A stretch of 64,000 nt of DNA, taken from positions 1-64,000 of the forward strand of contig JBEDNN010000010.1 in assembly GCA_041170585.1 (NCBI GenBank). Reading direction: 5' to 3'. Below, one piece after another: positions 16,010 through 24,861 of the stretch. Made by a program: the position numbers and the translations under genes. Each line of letters starts with the position of its first letter. Position 1 is the first letter of the stretch. Below the pieces are notes generated by a model. That model saw only the letters and a list, made by a program, of their open reading frames with translations. It ran no database searches and was not told the origin of the DNA. Source of the stretch: JBDLSY01 sp041170585 (GTDB lineage: Bacteria; Pseudomonadota; Gammaproteobacteria; Burkholderiales; Burkholderiaceae_C).

Positions 16010-17329
16010 TTAACTTTCATCTAAGGTTAAATTTAAAGCAAGCAAGGCCGCTGTGGCTAAAAATTGTGCTTCATCTAAACTGATAGTGTAAGGTGGCATA
16101 AAATAAAGCGTATGTCCAATCGGACGCAATAAAACACCTTGTTTTAAGGCATTAGCATAATACCGTGCCGCAAAATGTAGTTTATCAGTATCAATATCCC
16201 ACGCCCAAATCATACCTAAATGCCGTGCATGCTTAACTTTAGGATGTTGATTCAATACGCTAAATACAGTGTTTAGCTGTGAGGCATGAATAATATTATT
16301 GAGTAATACATTATTAGATTCAAATAAATCCAGCGTTGCTAAAGCAGCACGACACGCTAGAGGATTACCTGTATAAGAATGAGAATGCAAAAAGCCACGA
16401 GCGACATCATCATGATAAAACGCTTGATAAATCTCATCAGTGGTGAGTACAACAGACAAAGGCAAAGTACCGCCTGTTAAGCCTTTAGACAAACAAATAA
16501 AATCGGGCAAAATATTAGCATGTTGATGGGCAAATAATTTTCCTGTTCGTCCAAACCCTGTTGCAATTTCATCTACTATCAAATGAACCTTGTATCGTGT
16601 GCATAAAGCCCTTGATAAACGCAAATACTCTGCATCAAAAAATACCATACCCGCTGCACATTGCACCATAGGTTCTAAAATGAATGCCGCTGTAGTGGCG
16701 TGGTGTTGGATTAACCAAACCTCTAAAGCAGCAGCAGCACGGTGTGCAACTTCTATTGATGATTCATTGGTTGCTGCACAACGCATATCAGGACTGGGGA
16801 CTGTATCTGCCAAGCGAACCAGCGGTGCGTAACTCTCACGAAATAACTGAATGTCGGTTACTGCCAAAGCGCCCACGGTTTCGCCGTGGTAACCACCCGT
16901 TAAACCCACAAAATTATTTTTATTAGGTAAGCCTTGATTACGCCAATAATGTGCACTCATTTTTAAAGCAACTTCAGTAGCAGATGCCCCATCACTGCCA
17001 TAAAAAGCATGCCCTAAGCCCGTTATATGGGCTAGTTTTTCAGATAAATCAACCACTGGCTGATGCGTTAAACCAGCCAACATAATATGGTGCATTTGTC
17101 CTAATTGGTCAGTTAATGCCGCTTGAATCGCTGGGTGATTATGTCCAAATAAATTGACCCACCACGAACTAATTCCATCTAAATAACGCCGTCCTTCAAA
17201 ATCATATAACCAAACCCCATTTGCCTTAGCAATGGCAATGAGTGGTTGGTGTTCATGCCTTTTCATTTGTGTGCAGGGATGCCAAACATAACGCATGCTG
17301 CGTTCAATCAAAGCCGTATTAAGTGTCAT
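16010..17329 (-). CDS. bioA: Adenosylmethionine-8-amino-7-oxononanoate aminotransferase
   Basis: PLP-dependent transfer of the SAM amino group to 8-amino-7-oxononanoate, giving 7,8-diaminopelargonate. The 439-residue class III aminotransferase has RYVWHPCTQMKRHE at the start (BioA-specific), DGISSWWVNLFGHNHP, YGSDGASATEVALKM, GGYHGETVGALAVTD, VDEIATGFGRTGKLFA and the PLP lysine in CLSKGLTGGTLPLSVVL near residue 283. The start lies 28 bp after the stop of the upstream ribonuclease gene on the same strand, so bioA may be read through from it. An element C repeat separates it from bioD. Confidence 0.95.
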   Translation of the reverse strand: MTLNTALIERSMRYVWHPCTQMKRHEHQPLIAIAKANGVWLYDFEGRRYLDGISSWWVNLFGHNHPAIQAALTDQLGQMHHIMLAGLTHQPVVDLSEKLAHITGLGHAFYGSDGASATEVALKMSAHYWRNQGLPNKNNFVGLTGGYHGETVGALAVTDIQLFRESYAPLVRLADTVPSPDMRCAATNESSIEVAHRAAAALEVWLIQHHATTAAFILEPMVQCAAGMVFFDAEYLRLSRALCTRYKVHLIVDEIATGFGRTGKLFAHQHANILPDFICLSKGLTGGTLPLSVVLTTDEIYQAFYHDDVARGFLHSHSYTGNPLACRAALATLDLFESNNVLLNNIIHASQLNTVFSVLNQHPKVKHARHLGMIWAWDIDTDKLHFAARYYANALKQGVLLRPIGHTLYFMPPYTISLDEAQFLATAALLALNLTLDES

Positions 17330-17357
17330 AAAAAGTGTTATAAAAGCTAACTATATT

Positions 17358-19463
17358 TTAAATACTATTGACAACATTGACGTTACTATTAATAGTATTA
17401 ACAATATTGATATTAACGGTATTGATATTATTAGTAATAACATCAGGATTAACTTCACTGTCATCTGGCAATGTTAGTGCTACAGTGAGTATTGAGGTAT
17501 CTTCAATGTCATCGACCAGCGTTTCAAAGGGAGCTGCATCACCTTCTTGAGTACCGCCTTCTCCAGCAAAACGTCCTTGTACACTTAAATCAAGTTCGTC
17601 CCAACTCAAAATATCTACTACTACAGGACGACCCCGTTGGCCATCAGGTAAGCCACTTAAAGTAATAAATAAAGGCACATTACGCAGACGAACTGTATCT
17701 TGTCTTATGACTACGGCATCAAATCGTCCAGTTCCTTCGGGTGCTTCTTGCATTAACCAACGCAAACACCAGTATCGCTCCATATTGTTTTGATGGGCAG
17801 AGTACGCACTGTATTGTTCATCAAATGTATTAACAATTGCGTATAGATCAACGTCTTTCGGCTTATAAGGGGCTTGTAATAAAGCCAAATTACCATATTG
17901 TATACAGGCTAATAACTGTGCTTGATTAACTAAGTCGCTATAACGGCGTAAAGGCGAAGTAAACCAACCATAATGTGCAACACCGATTGATTCGTGAGGC
18001 ATAGGTGTAGTACTCATTTTTACTTTGCCAAAACGTTGCCCACGAAATACACCGGGAACTCCCAGTTTAGCCAACCAACCAGCCCACGTTGAATTAGCAA
18101 AAATCATCATCTCTGCCACAATGGCATCTAGTGGTGCTCCTCGTTTACGGCTAGTGATATTTACAATGGCTTGATTGATATTTTTATCTTCACCCCAAGC
18201 CACTGTAAAGTTAAAATCAGCACGGTTTGTACCTTCAGGCTTACCACGCATTTCATCACGCTTAGTTGATAGCACAGCTTTTAAAGCAAATAAATACGTA
18301 ATTTCCGCTTTAAAGGGCACATGATCAGGCAGTGTTCCCGCTTCTATATCGGCTTGTAAAATTGAAGGCTCTAAAATATCAGTACGTAAATTAGCGGCTA
18401 ATGGAACACGTTCAAGAACAGTACGAGTGGATAGTAAATTCTTTTTTGCGTCAAACAAAGCATATAAACTAACGGCAGGACACTCTTTTCCTTCATCTAA
18501 ACTAAACGCTGCAACCACTGAATCAGGTAACATCGTGATTTTTTCACCGGGCATATACACGGTACTCATGCGTGATTTTGCTAATTTATCCAAAGTAGAA
18601 TTTTTTGGCATCATTAAAGAAGGGGCTGCAATGTGAATACCCACTTCAGTATTGCCATCTGGCTGTGCGGTCACTGATAAAGCATCATCAATTTCTGTCG
18701 TACTGCTGTCATCAATTGAAAAAGCTTGTACGGCTGCCAACGGCAAATCATTGACAGTAAAAGCAGGCAACACAGTAACGCGGTGTTCTGAACCTTGCGG
18801 AAAATATTCAGCAATAAACCGTGCCATGTGTAAATCATAATGGCTAGGAAAAGCCCCGCGTTGCATTAATAAACGCGTAGGGTGAATATCTAAATGTTTG
18901 GCTGCTAATACTAAAGTTTTCCAAGCCCAGCTGTTTTTATCAGGTTTAAATGCAATAATTGGGCAGGCAGCTTGTATTTCAATAGGTAAAGTGCCTGCAA
19001 TTAATTCCGCAACCATAGCATCACGACGGGTTTGCTCACGGGCTTTTTTTAATAAAGATTCCTTAATAATTAACAGCATTTCAGGCGTGGCGGGTTTATA
19101 AACACCTTTGCCTTTGCGATTAAAAATGGCAGGTAAGGCATGCAAAGCCATTAATAAAGCCGCTTTTTGTACGGCGGTTACTGAATTGGGTGTGCCACCA
19201 AAATAATCAGCAGCAAAGTCTATCGCAACAAATTCAGCTTGAGGCAATAGTTCCCACAAAAAGTCAGTATCAATATTGTTTGATTCAGCAGAGGCTTGTA
19301 GTACTAAATTAGCAGGATCTGGTTGATTAAATGTGAATAAAATCTGATTGTTTTTAATTTTTATCCGTTTGCCTGTTATCAGCTCAACTTGGCTGGTAGT
19401 ATCGGTTTGGGATAAAATAGTGGCCACTTTATGGCTAGCATCGTCGTCAAGGTAAGCATACAT
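17358..19463 (-). CDS. RNase II/R-family exoribonuclease (RNB domain)
   Basis: A 701-residue protein with the RNB catalytic domain in its second half. The acidic active-site motif is FSIDDSSTTEIDDALSV near residue 250, followed by VGIHIAAPS, YMPGEKITMLP and PLRRYSDLVNQAQLLA. An S1-like end (VRLRNVPLFITL) follows. The N-terminal third is helical and lacks obvious cold-shock domains of classical RNase R/II, matching the ribonuclease catalytic domain protein common in betaproteobacteria. The last 25 residues are an Asn/Val/Ile repeat (NINTVNINIVNTINSN) from AT-rich DNA repeats and are probably an unstructured tail. Probably a cytoplasmic 3'-5' exonuclease. Confidence 0.85.
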   Translation of the reverse strand: MYAYLDDDASHKVATILSQTDTTSQVELITGKRIKIKNNQILFTFNQPDPANLVLQASAESNNIDTDFLWELLPQAEFVAIDFAADYFGGTPNSVTAVQKAALLMALHALPAIFNRKGKGVYKPATPEMLLIIKESLLKKAREQTRRDAMVAELIAGTLPIEIQAACPIIAFKPDKNSWAWKTLVLAAKHLDIHPTRLLMQRGAFPSHYDLHMARFIAEYFPQGSEHRVTVLPAFTVNDLPLAAVQAFSIDDSSTTEIDDALSVTAQPDGNTEVGIHIAAPSLMMPKNSTLDKLAKSRMSTVYMPGEKITMLPDSVVAAFSLDEGKECPAVSLYALFDAKKNLLSTRTVLERVPLAANLRTDILEPSILQADIEAGTLPDHVPFKAEITYLFALKAVLSTKRDEMRGKPEGTNRADFNFTVAWGEDKNINQAIVNITSRKRGAPLDAIVAEMMIFANSTWAGWLAKLGVPGVFRGQRFGKVKMSTTPMPHESIGVAHYGWFTSPLRRYSDLVNQAQLLACIQYGNLALLQAPYKPKDVDLYAIVNTFDEQYSAYSAHQNNMERYWCLRWLMQEAPEGTGRFDAVVIRQDTVRLRNVPLFITLSGLPDGQRGRPVVVDILSWDELDLSVQGRFAGEGGTQEGDAAPFETLVDDIEDTSILTVALTLPDDSEVNPDVITNNINTVNINIVNTINSNVNVVNSI
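17366..17445 (-). repeat. AT-rich repeat encoding the C-terminal tail of the RNB protein
   Basis: Degenerate tandem AATATTGATATTAAC-type sequence. It extends the ribonuclease by an Asn/Ile/Val run before the stop codon. Confidence 0.7.
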
Positions 19464-19560
19464 TTTATTATTTTAAGCGAATATAGTATTTTGTGCAGAT
19501 GGTATGTTGTTATGCTGTTGATGTTATTGTTTATATAGCATTGCTAAAAATAAAAAACAT

Positions 19561-20505
19561 TTATTGTGGCATGGGGACATCATAGTGCTTGTGCCACAAC
19601 ATTTGTAAGTCGCTTAACGATACTACATAACCTTGTGCGCCAGCATATTGAACTGTGTAAGCACCCATTAAATTACCTAAGCGTAAGCCATCAAGCATAG
19701 ACCAGCCTTGGCTTAAAGCGTATAGCCAAGCACCCCGTAAGCTATCGCCACAGCCTGTAGCATCAATAGCCACAATATTTTTTACGGCATCTAACGTATA
19801 GGCTAACCCTTTGTCCCAAAAACACAAGCCTTTGTCTCCTAAAGTAACGACGACAGGTATTTTATAGCTCAATTCTTGTACATTTTGTTTTAGAGTGTGT
19901 TCTAAAATAACGGCTTCAGCTTCATTGACAGCGATTGCTGCTGCCCCTTGCATTAATACAATTAAATCATTTTTATCCATAATGGGTATAGCTTGTCCTG
20001 GATCTGCAATGAAAGGTATTTTGGTGTATGCTAATTCAATACTACGGTTTAGCATAGCTTGTTTACCATCAGGTGAGACAATTGCCCAACTAGGTTGATG
20101 CTTAGTTAATGCCATTGTCGCTGTTTGCATGTGTGCCTCATTCATTGCACCTGCATAAAACCCAGTAATTTGTTGCCCTAGGCTATCACTAAAAATAGTG
20201 GCCTTAGCAGTGAGATGGTGTGGTACAGATTGAATATACTCAATGGATAGGCCTTGTTGTTGAAAGTATTTTAAGTATTCACCGGCATCACTGCCAACGG
20301 TTGCCATAACAATGGGTGTACCGCCTAACTGACGAAGTGCATAAGCAATATTGGCTGCACAACCGCCCCATACGTGTTGCATATTAGATACATAATAAGA
20401 GGTAGTTAAGCGTTGTTTAGACACTTGTTCAGCGTCTAATAAAAATGGGGCAGGGCATGACATTACGGTATCAATTGCAACAGAGCCTGAAATAAAAATA
20501 GTCAT
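19561..20505 (-). CDS. PfkB-family kinase (adenosine kinase-like)
   Basis: A ribokinase/PfkB-fold kinase of 314 residues. The N-terminal signature region is GGCAANIAYALRQLGG near residue 48 and the C-terminal signature is VAIDATGCGDSLRGAW near 250, with the catalytic Asp in the DATGCGD anion hole. The motif QQITGFYAGAMNEAH resembles bacterial adenosine kinase-like PfkB proteins rather than ribokinase or fructokinase, so a nucleoside or sugar substrate is likely; the exact substrate cannot be read from sequence. It lies 46 bp downstream of the response-regulator gene on the same strand. Confidence 0.85.
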   Translation of the reverse strand: MTIFISGSVAIDTVMSCPAPFLLDAEQVSKQRLTTSYYVSNMQHVWGGCAANIAYALRQLGGTPIVMATVGSDAGEYLKYFQQQGLSIEYIQSVPHHLTAKATIFSDSLGQQITGFYAGAMNEAHMQTATMALTKHQPSWAIVSPDGKQAMLNRSIELAYTKIPFIADPGQAIPIMDKNDLIVLMQGAAAIAVNEAEAVILEHTLKQNVQELSYKIPVVVTLGDKGLCFWDKGLAYTLDAVKNIVAIDATGCGDSLRGAWLYALSQGWSMLDGLRLGNLMGAYTVQYAGAQGYVVSLSDLQMLWHKHYDVPMPQ

Positions 20506-20551
20506 AGTATTATTAAAATTAAGTTATTAAGTTTTATTAAGTTTTATTACA

Positions 20552-21190
20552 TTATTGATTTGTTTTAATGAGTTGAGACAACTCAACACCATTTTTGACT
20601 GATAATTTTTCAAATAATCGTGCGCGGTGTACTTCAACAGTCCTAGCACTAATTAGAAGTGATTCAGCAATATCTTTATTAGTCTTACTATTTAATACAT
20701 GGTGCATGACTTCACGTTCACGGTCGGTTAAAGAAGCTAATCGTACTTTTAGTTGTGCGCCTAAACGGATTGTTTTCATTAAATTTCTGGCTTGTAATAA
20801 AGCTTCTTCAATACGGTCTACTAATTTATTATCGTTAAACGGTTTTTCAAAAAAATCAAAAGCCCCTTGTTTAAGGGCTTCTACTGCCATAGGTACATCG
20901 CCGTGGCCTGTTAAAAAAATGACGGGCATAGTGGTGTGTAAATTACGTTCACGCAATTTATCAAATACCTGTAATCCTGATAATTGCTGCATACGTACAT
21001 CTAATAAGATAACGCGTACATAAGCAGTAATAGGCGGTTGCTGATTTAGCCAATCTAAAAATAACTCACCGCTAGAAAACATCGCACAAGGCAATTGACG
21101 TGAACGCAATAGCCAAGACAAGGCGTCTAATACTTCGTTATCATCATCAATAATACATACTTGAACGTCGGTTTGATTATTGTGAATCAT
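20552..21190 (-). CDS. FixJ/LuxR-type two-component response regulator
   Basis: A 212-residue regulator. The receiver domain (about 8-125) has acidic residues CIIDDDNEV, phosphoacceptor Asp in VILLDVRM (about 64), switch Thr/Lys in IFLTGHGDVP and FFEKPFNDN. The C-terminal LuxR helix-turn-helix is LTDREREVMHHVLNSKTNKDIAESLLISARTVE, split over residues 152-185. The layout is that of FixJ/TtrR-type activators. No histidine kinase gene is within the window, so its partner is elsewhere. The target is unknown; the downstream PfkB gene could be co-transcribed. Confidence 0.9.
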   Translation of the reverse strand: MIHNNQTDVQVCIIDDDNEVLDALSWLLRSRQLPCAMFSSGELFLDWLNQQPPITAYVRVILLDVRMQQLSGLQVFDKLRERNLHTTMPVIFLTGHGDVPMAVEALKQGAFDFFEKPFNDNKLVDRIEEALLQARNLMKTIRLGAQLKVRLASLTDREREVMHHVLNSKTNKDIAESLLISARTVEVHRARLFEKLSVKNGVELSQLIKTNQ

Positions 21191-21658
21191 GTAGTTTATG
21201 ATTAATAAATAAGTAAATAAGAGTAACGTTAATAAGAGTAACGTTAAAGTGAGATTGGTATAATTAGTTAAATTTTAGTATCAATATTTAGTTTCTATAT
21301 AAAATATACGCAAAATATGCACTATAAATTAAATTATCCCTTAATATATTAAAAATCACTTTGCTTTTATTTTGATTTTGAGGTTTAATTATAATTAATC
21401 AACTAATTTAATTGTTACAATTAATTAGAGTGTAAGTAAGTAAAGTAAGTAAAGTAAGTAAAGTAAGTAAAGTAAAAGTAAGCTAAATTAAAATTAAAAA
21501 ATTCTTCTCAAGCAAAGTTTTAAAAACTAAAATTAGTTAATTGATTACTTACTTTAAACAAGTTTATAAATAAACATATCAATAAATATAGCCATAACCG
21601 CAATTTAAACCTAAACTTTAATAAAGCTTTTATACGCTTTTATACACACAATAATATT
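21191..21658. repeat. Divergent regulator/pilM gap with 9-bp tandem repeats
   Basis: A 468-bp gene-free region between the minus-strand regulator and plus-strand pilM. It contains four copies of GTAAGTAAA (about 21433-21475), two copies of AAGAGTAACGTTAA near 21220, and otherwise very AT-rich sequence. It must hold the pil operon promoter, but I cannot identify it with confidence. No RNA gene or open frame was recognised. Confidence 0.6.
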
Positions 21659-22735
21659 ATGTCATTAGGCATCACTGGTTCGTTATTTAAAAGACACAAA
21701 GCTTTAACGGCGGTTGATATCACTTCAACGACCGTCAAAATGATGCAGCTTGATTGCGTAGGTAAAACTTATGAAATCTCCGCTTATGCCTCGGCATCTT
21801 TGCCTAAAGGTGCATTGGTCAATGGTGTAATTGAAAAGCTCCCTGTAGTAGTTGAAGCACTAGGTCGTTGCATTAGTCGTAGTGGTGCCAGTGTACGCAA
21901 TGTGGCCTTAGCAATGCCTACGCAATCAGTAACGACACGGATGTTGACTTATCCCTCTGATTTTTCAGACCGTTTTATACAAGAGCAAATAGAGGCAGAA
22001 GCAAATATTCATATTCCGTTTCCCTTAGAAGATGTTAGATTTGATTTTTGTAAATTAGGTTTAAATAAAAATGGTACTGATTCTAATATACTACTAGTAG
22101 CGGGCCGTAGAGAACAGGTTGATGGTAGAATCAATGCGATAGAAGCGATGGGGCTAGTACCTACGTTAATTGATGTTGAGTCTTATTGTATTCAGCGCTG
22201 CGTAGCACAATCTGCTAAAGCAATGCCAAAGCAAGGAAAAGGGTTGATTTTAGCTCACCTAGATATTGGTGCAATGACAACTACTTTAACAGTAATCAAA
22301 GATGATGAGATTTTATTTCAACGTGAACAGAATTTTGGTGGTCACCAGCTAACTTTAGATATATCTAAGCAATACTCACTAACTGTTGAGGATGCCGAAA
22401 TTAAAAAGCGTACTGTTGAGTTACCAGCTGATTACACACAGCGCTTACTAAAACCATTTTTACAAGATGCAGCGCAAACAGTTGCACGAAGCCTACAATT
22501 TTTCTATACTTCTACACCGTATAGCCGTGTAGATCAGCTACTTTTAGGTGGTGGTTCTTCGCCGTTACCAGGCATGATAGATGCAATCACACACATGACA
22601 CAAGTACCTGTGGTGTTGTTTTCACCGATACATGGTTACTCATTTAATAAACGCATTAATGTGCGTCAGATAGAACGCGATGCAGCTCAATTAAGCGTAG
22701 TGTGTGGGTTAGCAATGCGTGCGTTTGATGATTAA
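21659..22735 (+). CDS. pilM: Type IV pilus assembly ATPase-like protein PilM
   Basis: Actin-like cytoplasmic protein that binds the N-terminal tail of PilN and anchors the inner-membrane alignment complex of the type IV pilus machine. Of 358 residues, it shows the actin-fold phosphate motifs LTAVDITSTTVKMMQL near residue 17, LAHLDIGAMTTTLTV near 200 and LLLGGGSSPLPGMIDAI near 297. The pilus-specific IEAEANIHIPFPLEDVRFDF is also present. First gene of pilMNOPQ, all on the plus strand in canonical order. Confidence 0.95.
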   Translation: MSLGITGSLFKRHKALTAVDITSTTVKMMQLDCVGKTYEISAYASASLPKGALVNGVIEKLPVVVEALGRCISRSGASVRNVALAMPTQSVTTRMLTYPSDFSDRFIQEQIEAEANIHIPFPLEDVRFDFCKLGLNKNGTDSNILLVAGRREQVDGRINAIEAMGLVPTLIDVESYCIQRCVAQSAKAMPKQGKGLILAHLDIGAMTTTLTVIKDDEILFQREQNFGGHQLTLDISKQYSLTVEDAEIKKRTVELPADYTQRLLKPFLQDAAQTVARSLQFFYTSTPYSRVDQLLLGGGSSPLPGMIDAITHMTQVPVVLFSPIHGYSFNKRINVRQIERDAAQLSVVCGLAMRAFDD

Positions 22736-22745
22736 GGAAATAAGT

Positions 22746-23414
22746 ATGGCTATGTATAAAAATACCATTAAAATCAATTTAATGCCTCACCGTGAAGCAT
22801 TGAAAGAGATACGAAAAAAAGAATTTTTTACAAGAGTATTTTTATCAGTCTTGTTGGCGTGTTGTTTAATTTTATTTGTGTGGCAACTGCTGAATACTCG
22901 GATTGATGCACAAAAAAATCGCAATGATTTTATTAGTTCAAAAATAAGTCTATTAGACCAAGAGATTGCACAAATCTCAACTTTAGAGTCAGAAATAGAG
23001 GCATTAAAGGCTAGGCAAAAAGCAGTGGAAGATTTACAATCAGATAGAAACTTACCTGTTTATATTTTCCAAGAATTAACTAGTTTTGTTCCTGAAGGTA
23101 TATATCTCAAAACAATTAAGCAGGATTCTAAGTTAATTATGATTGGTGGTGTTGCCCAAACTCAAGAAAGAATTTCTGAAATGCTTCGCAATTTTACTGA
23201 TCGTAGCGAATGGTTGGAAAAGCCTACCCTCGTAGAAAGTAAGTTAATGACACTTAATACTGGCTCAAAGGCTGCAGATAAAGTATATGAATTTATAATA
23301 TCTGTGTTGGTAAAACCTAATCAAAAAATAAGCTCTAATAATCTAGCAAGTGATGCACCTGTGGTTATTGGTTTGCCTGTAAAAGGTATTAACTCTGCAC
23401 CAAATAATCCGTAG
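22746..23414 (+). CDS. pilN: Type IV pilus inner-membrane protein PilN
   Basis: Bitopic inner-membrane protein of 222 residues. The conserved cytoplasmic PilM-binding motif IKINLMPHRE lies at residues 8-17, then one membrane span at about 25-45. A coiled coil follows and a periplasmic ferredoxin-like domain pairs with PilO. ATG 22746 is preferred because an AAGGA Shine-Dalgarno lies 7 bp upstream and the PilM-binding motif then sits at its usual position. An earlier in-frame ATG at 22719 would overlap pilM. Confidence 0.95.
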   Translation: MAMYKNTIKINLMPHREALKEIRKKEFFTRVFLSVLLACCLILFVWQLLNTRIDAQKNRNDFISSKISLLDQEIAQISTLESEIEALKARQKAVEDLQSDRNLPVYIFQELTSFVPEGIYLKTIKQDSKLIMIGGVAQTQERISEMLRNFTDRSEWLEKPTLVESKLMTLNTGSKAADKVYEFIISVLVKPNQKISSNNLASDAPVVIGLPVKGINSAPNNP

Positions 23415-23423
23415 GAGTTTATT

Positions 23424-24155
23424 ATGGACATTAATTTACGTTCTTTGTCTTCCCAATTTGATGATTTAAATTGGAAAGAAGTGGGTACTTGGCCAAGTGC
23501 CCCGAAAATATCACTCTTAGTGATGATATTTCTAGCTATTTGTTTTTTAGGCTGGTTCTTTGTGCTAGATGATAAATTAACCGAATTAAGCGTTATTACA
23601 CAAAAAGAAGAATCCTTAAAATCAGACTATAAACAAAAATTGCTTAAAGCTGTTAATTTAGAGAAGTTGAAAGAACAAAAAATTCAAGTCACTGCATATG
23701 TGGTGAATTTAGAGAGACAATTACCTAACAAAACAGAGATGGATCGTTTATTGTCTGATATAAACTACGCTGGCATAAGTAAAGGTCTTCAGTTTGAGGT
23801 ATTTAAGCCTAATCCAAATATAATTGAAAACTATTACGCTGAAGTCCCAATTACTTTGAAAATATCGGGTTCTTATCACAAGTTAGCTAGCTTTGCTGCT
23901 GATTTATCTGCTTTACCTAGGATTGTGACTTTAAATAACATTGATCTAACAGCGCAACCAAATTTAAGTAATCAAAGTGTTCCTAATCCTGTGACTTCTT
24001 CAAATACATCCTTAAGTAACAATATACTCTTACCTGTAAATATTAGTAACACCATTTTGACTATGGAAGCCATTGCTAAAACTTTCCGTTACTTAGATCC
24101 TGAAGAGGTTGCTAAAATTAATAGTTTAAAAAATAATAAAGAGGCATCAAAATGA
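23424..24155 (+). CDS. pilO: Type IV pilus inner-membrane protein PilO
   Basis: Bitopic partner of PilN, 243 residues. A short cytoplasmic N-terminus contains the characteristic FDDLNWKEVGTWPSAPK. One membrane span lies at about 29-47, followed by a coiled coil, then LERQLPNKTEMDRLLSDIN and the periplasmic ferredoxin-like fold with YHKLASFAADLSALPRIVTL. A Ser/Asn-rich loop near residue 190 is longer than usual. GGAG lies upstream of ATG 23424. The stop overlaps the pilP start by 4 bp (ATGA). Confidence 0.94.
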   Translation: MDINLRSLSSQFDDLNWKEVGTWPSAPKISLLVMIFLAICFLGWFFVLDDKLTELSVITQKEESLKSDYKQKLLKAVNLEKLKEQKIQVTAYVVNLERQLPNKTEMDRLLSDINYAGISKGLQFEVFKPNPNIIENYYAEVPITLKISGSYHKLASFAADLSALPRIVTLNNIDLTAQPNLSNQSVPNPVTSSNTSLSNNILLPVNISNTILTMEAIAKTFRYLDPEEVAKINSLKNNKEASK

Positions 24156-24757
24156 ATGTTCTCAATTTGATAAACAGTACTGTAATTTCACCAAAGTTTT
24201 GTTTTTTGTTTAGACTGATCATGGTGTTCTCTACACTTACGCTTGTTGCCTGTGGTGAAGTTGAACAAAATGAATTAGAAGAATGGATGCAAGAACAAAG
24301 AAAATTAACACCTAGTACTATTGCTCCCTTAACTGCTCCGAAAACGTTTGTTTCTGCTTCCTATGAAGCCTTTGCGGCTGATGACCCTTTTGATGAGTTA
24401 AAATTAAAACGCGTTTTAGATCGTTTACGGGGTAGTACGAATAACAGTACAATCAAGCCAGATCTTTCGCGTAAACGAGATGTACTAGAGTCGTATCCTT
24501 TAGATGCCATTAAAATGGTGGGATTTATGATACAAAAAAATAAGCCAACAGCTATTTTATCAGCATCTGGAGTTTTATTTAACGCAGTACTAGGTGAGTA
24601 TATTGGTCAAGATTTTGGAAAAATCGTTGAAATCACGGAGCAAGAAGTGTCTTTCAAAGAGTTAATTCAAGATGCCTCTGGTGCATGGGTTAAGCGCGAT
24701 AGTAAATTGGCATTGACTATTGCCCCCAAAGATACATTGATTGAATCTAAAAAATAG
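24152..24757 (+). CDS. pilP: Type IV pilus lipoprotein PilP
   Basis: Inner-membrane lipoprotein linking PilNO to the PilQ secretin. The lipobox LVAC places the lipidated Cys near residue 34. After an acidic flexible linker (EEWMQEQRK) comes the HR domain with SYPLDAIKMVGFM and VLFNAVLGEYIGQDFGKIVEI. ATG overlaps pilO by 4 bp, so translation is coupled. The 84-bp gap to pilQ is longer than the others in the operon. Confidence 0.94.
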   Translation: MNVLNLINSTVISPKFCFLFRLIMVFSTLTLVACGEVEQNELEEWMQEQRKLTPSTIAPLTAPKTFVSASYEAFAADDPFDELKLKRVLDRLRGSTNNSTIKPDLSRKRDVLESYPLDAIKMVGFMIQKNKPTAILSASGVLFNAVLGEYIGQDFGKIVEITEQEVSFKELIQDASGAWVKRDSKLALTIAPKDTLIESKK

Positions 24758-24861
24758 CTAAACTTCACTGTTCACCAATTTTATTGGTATCAGTTTATTA
24801 TTAGTAGTTGTTAATTTAAAACTTAAAAATCCATATTTCAGTGGTTACAGGAAGCAACAAA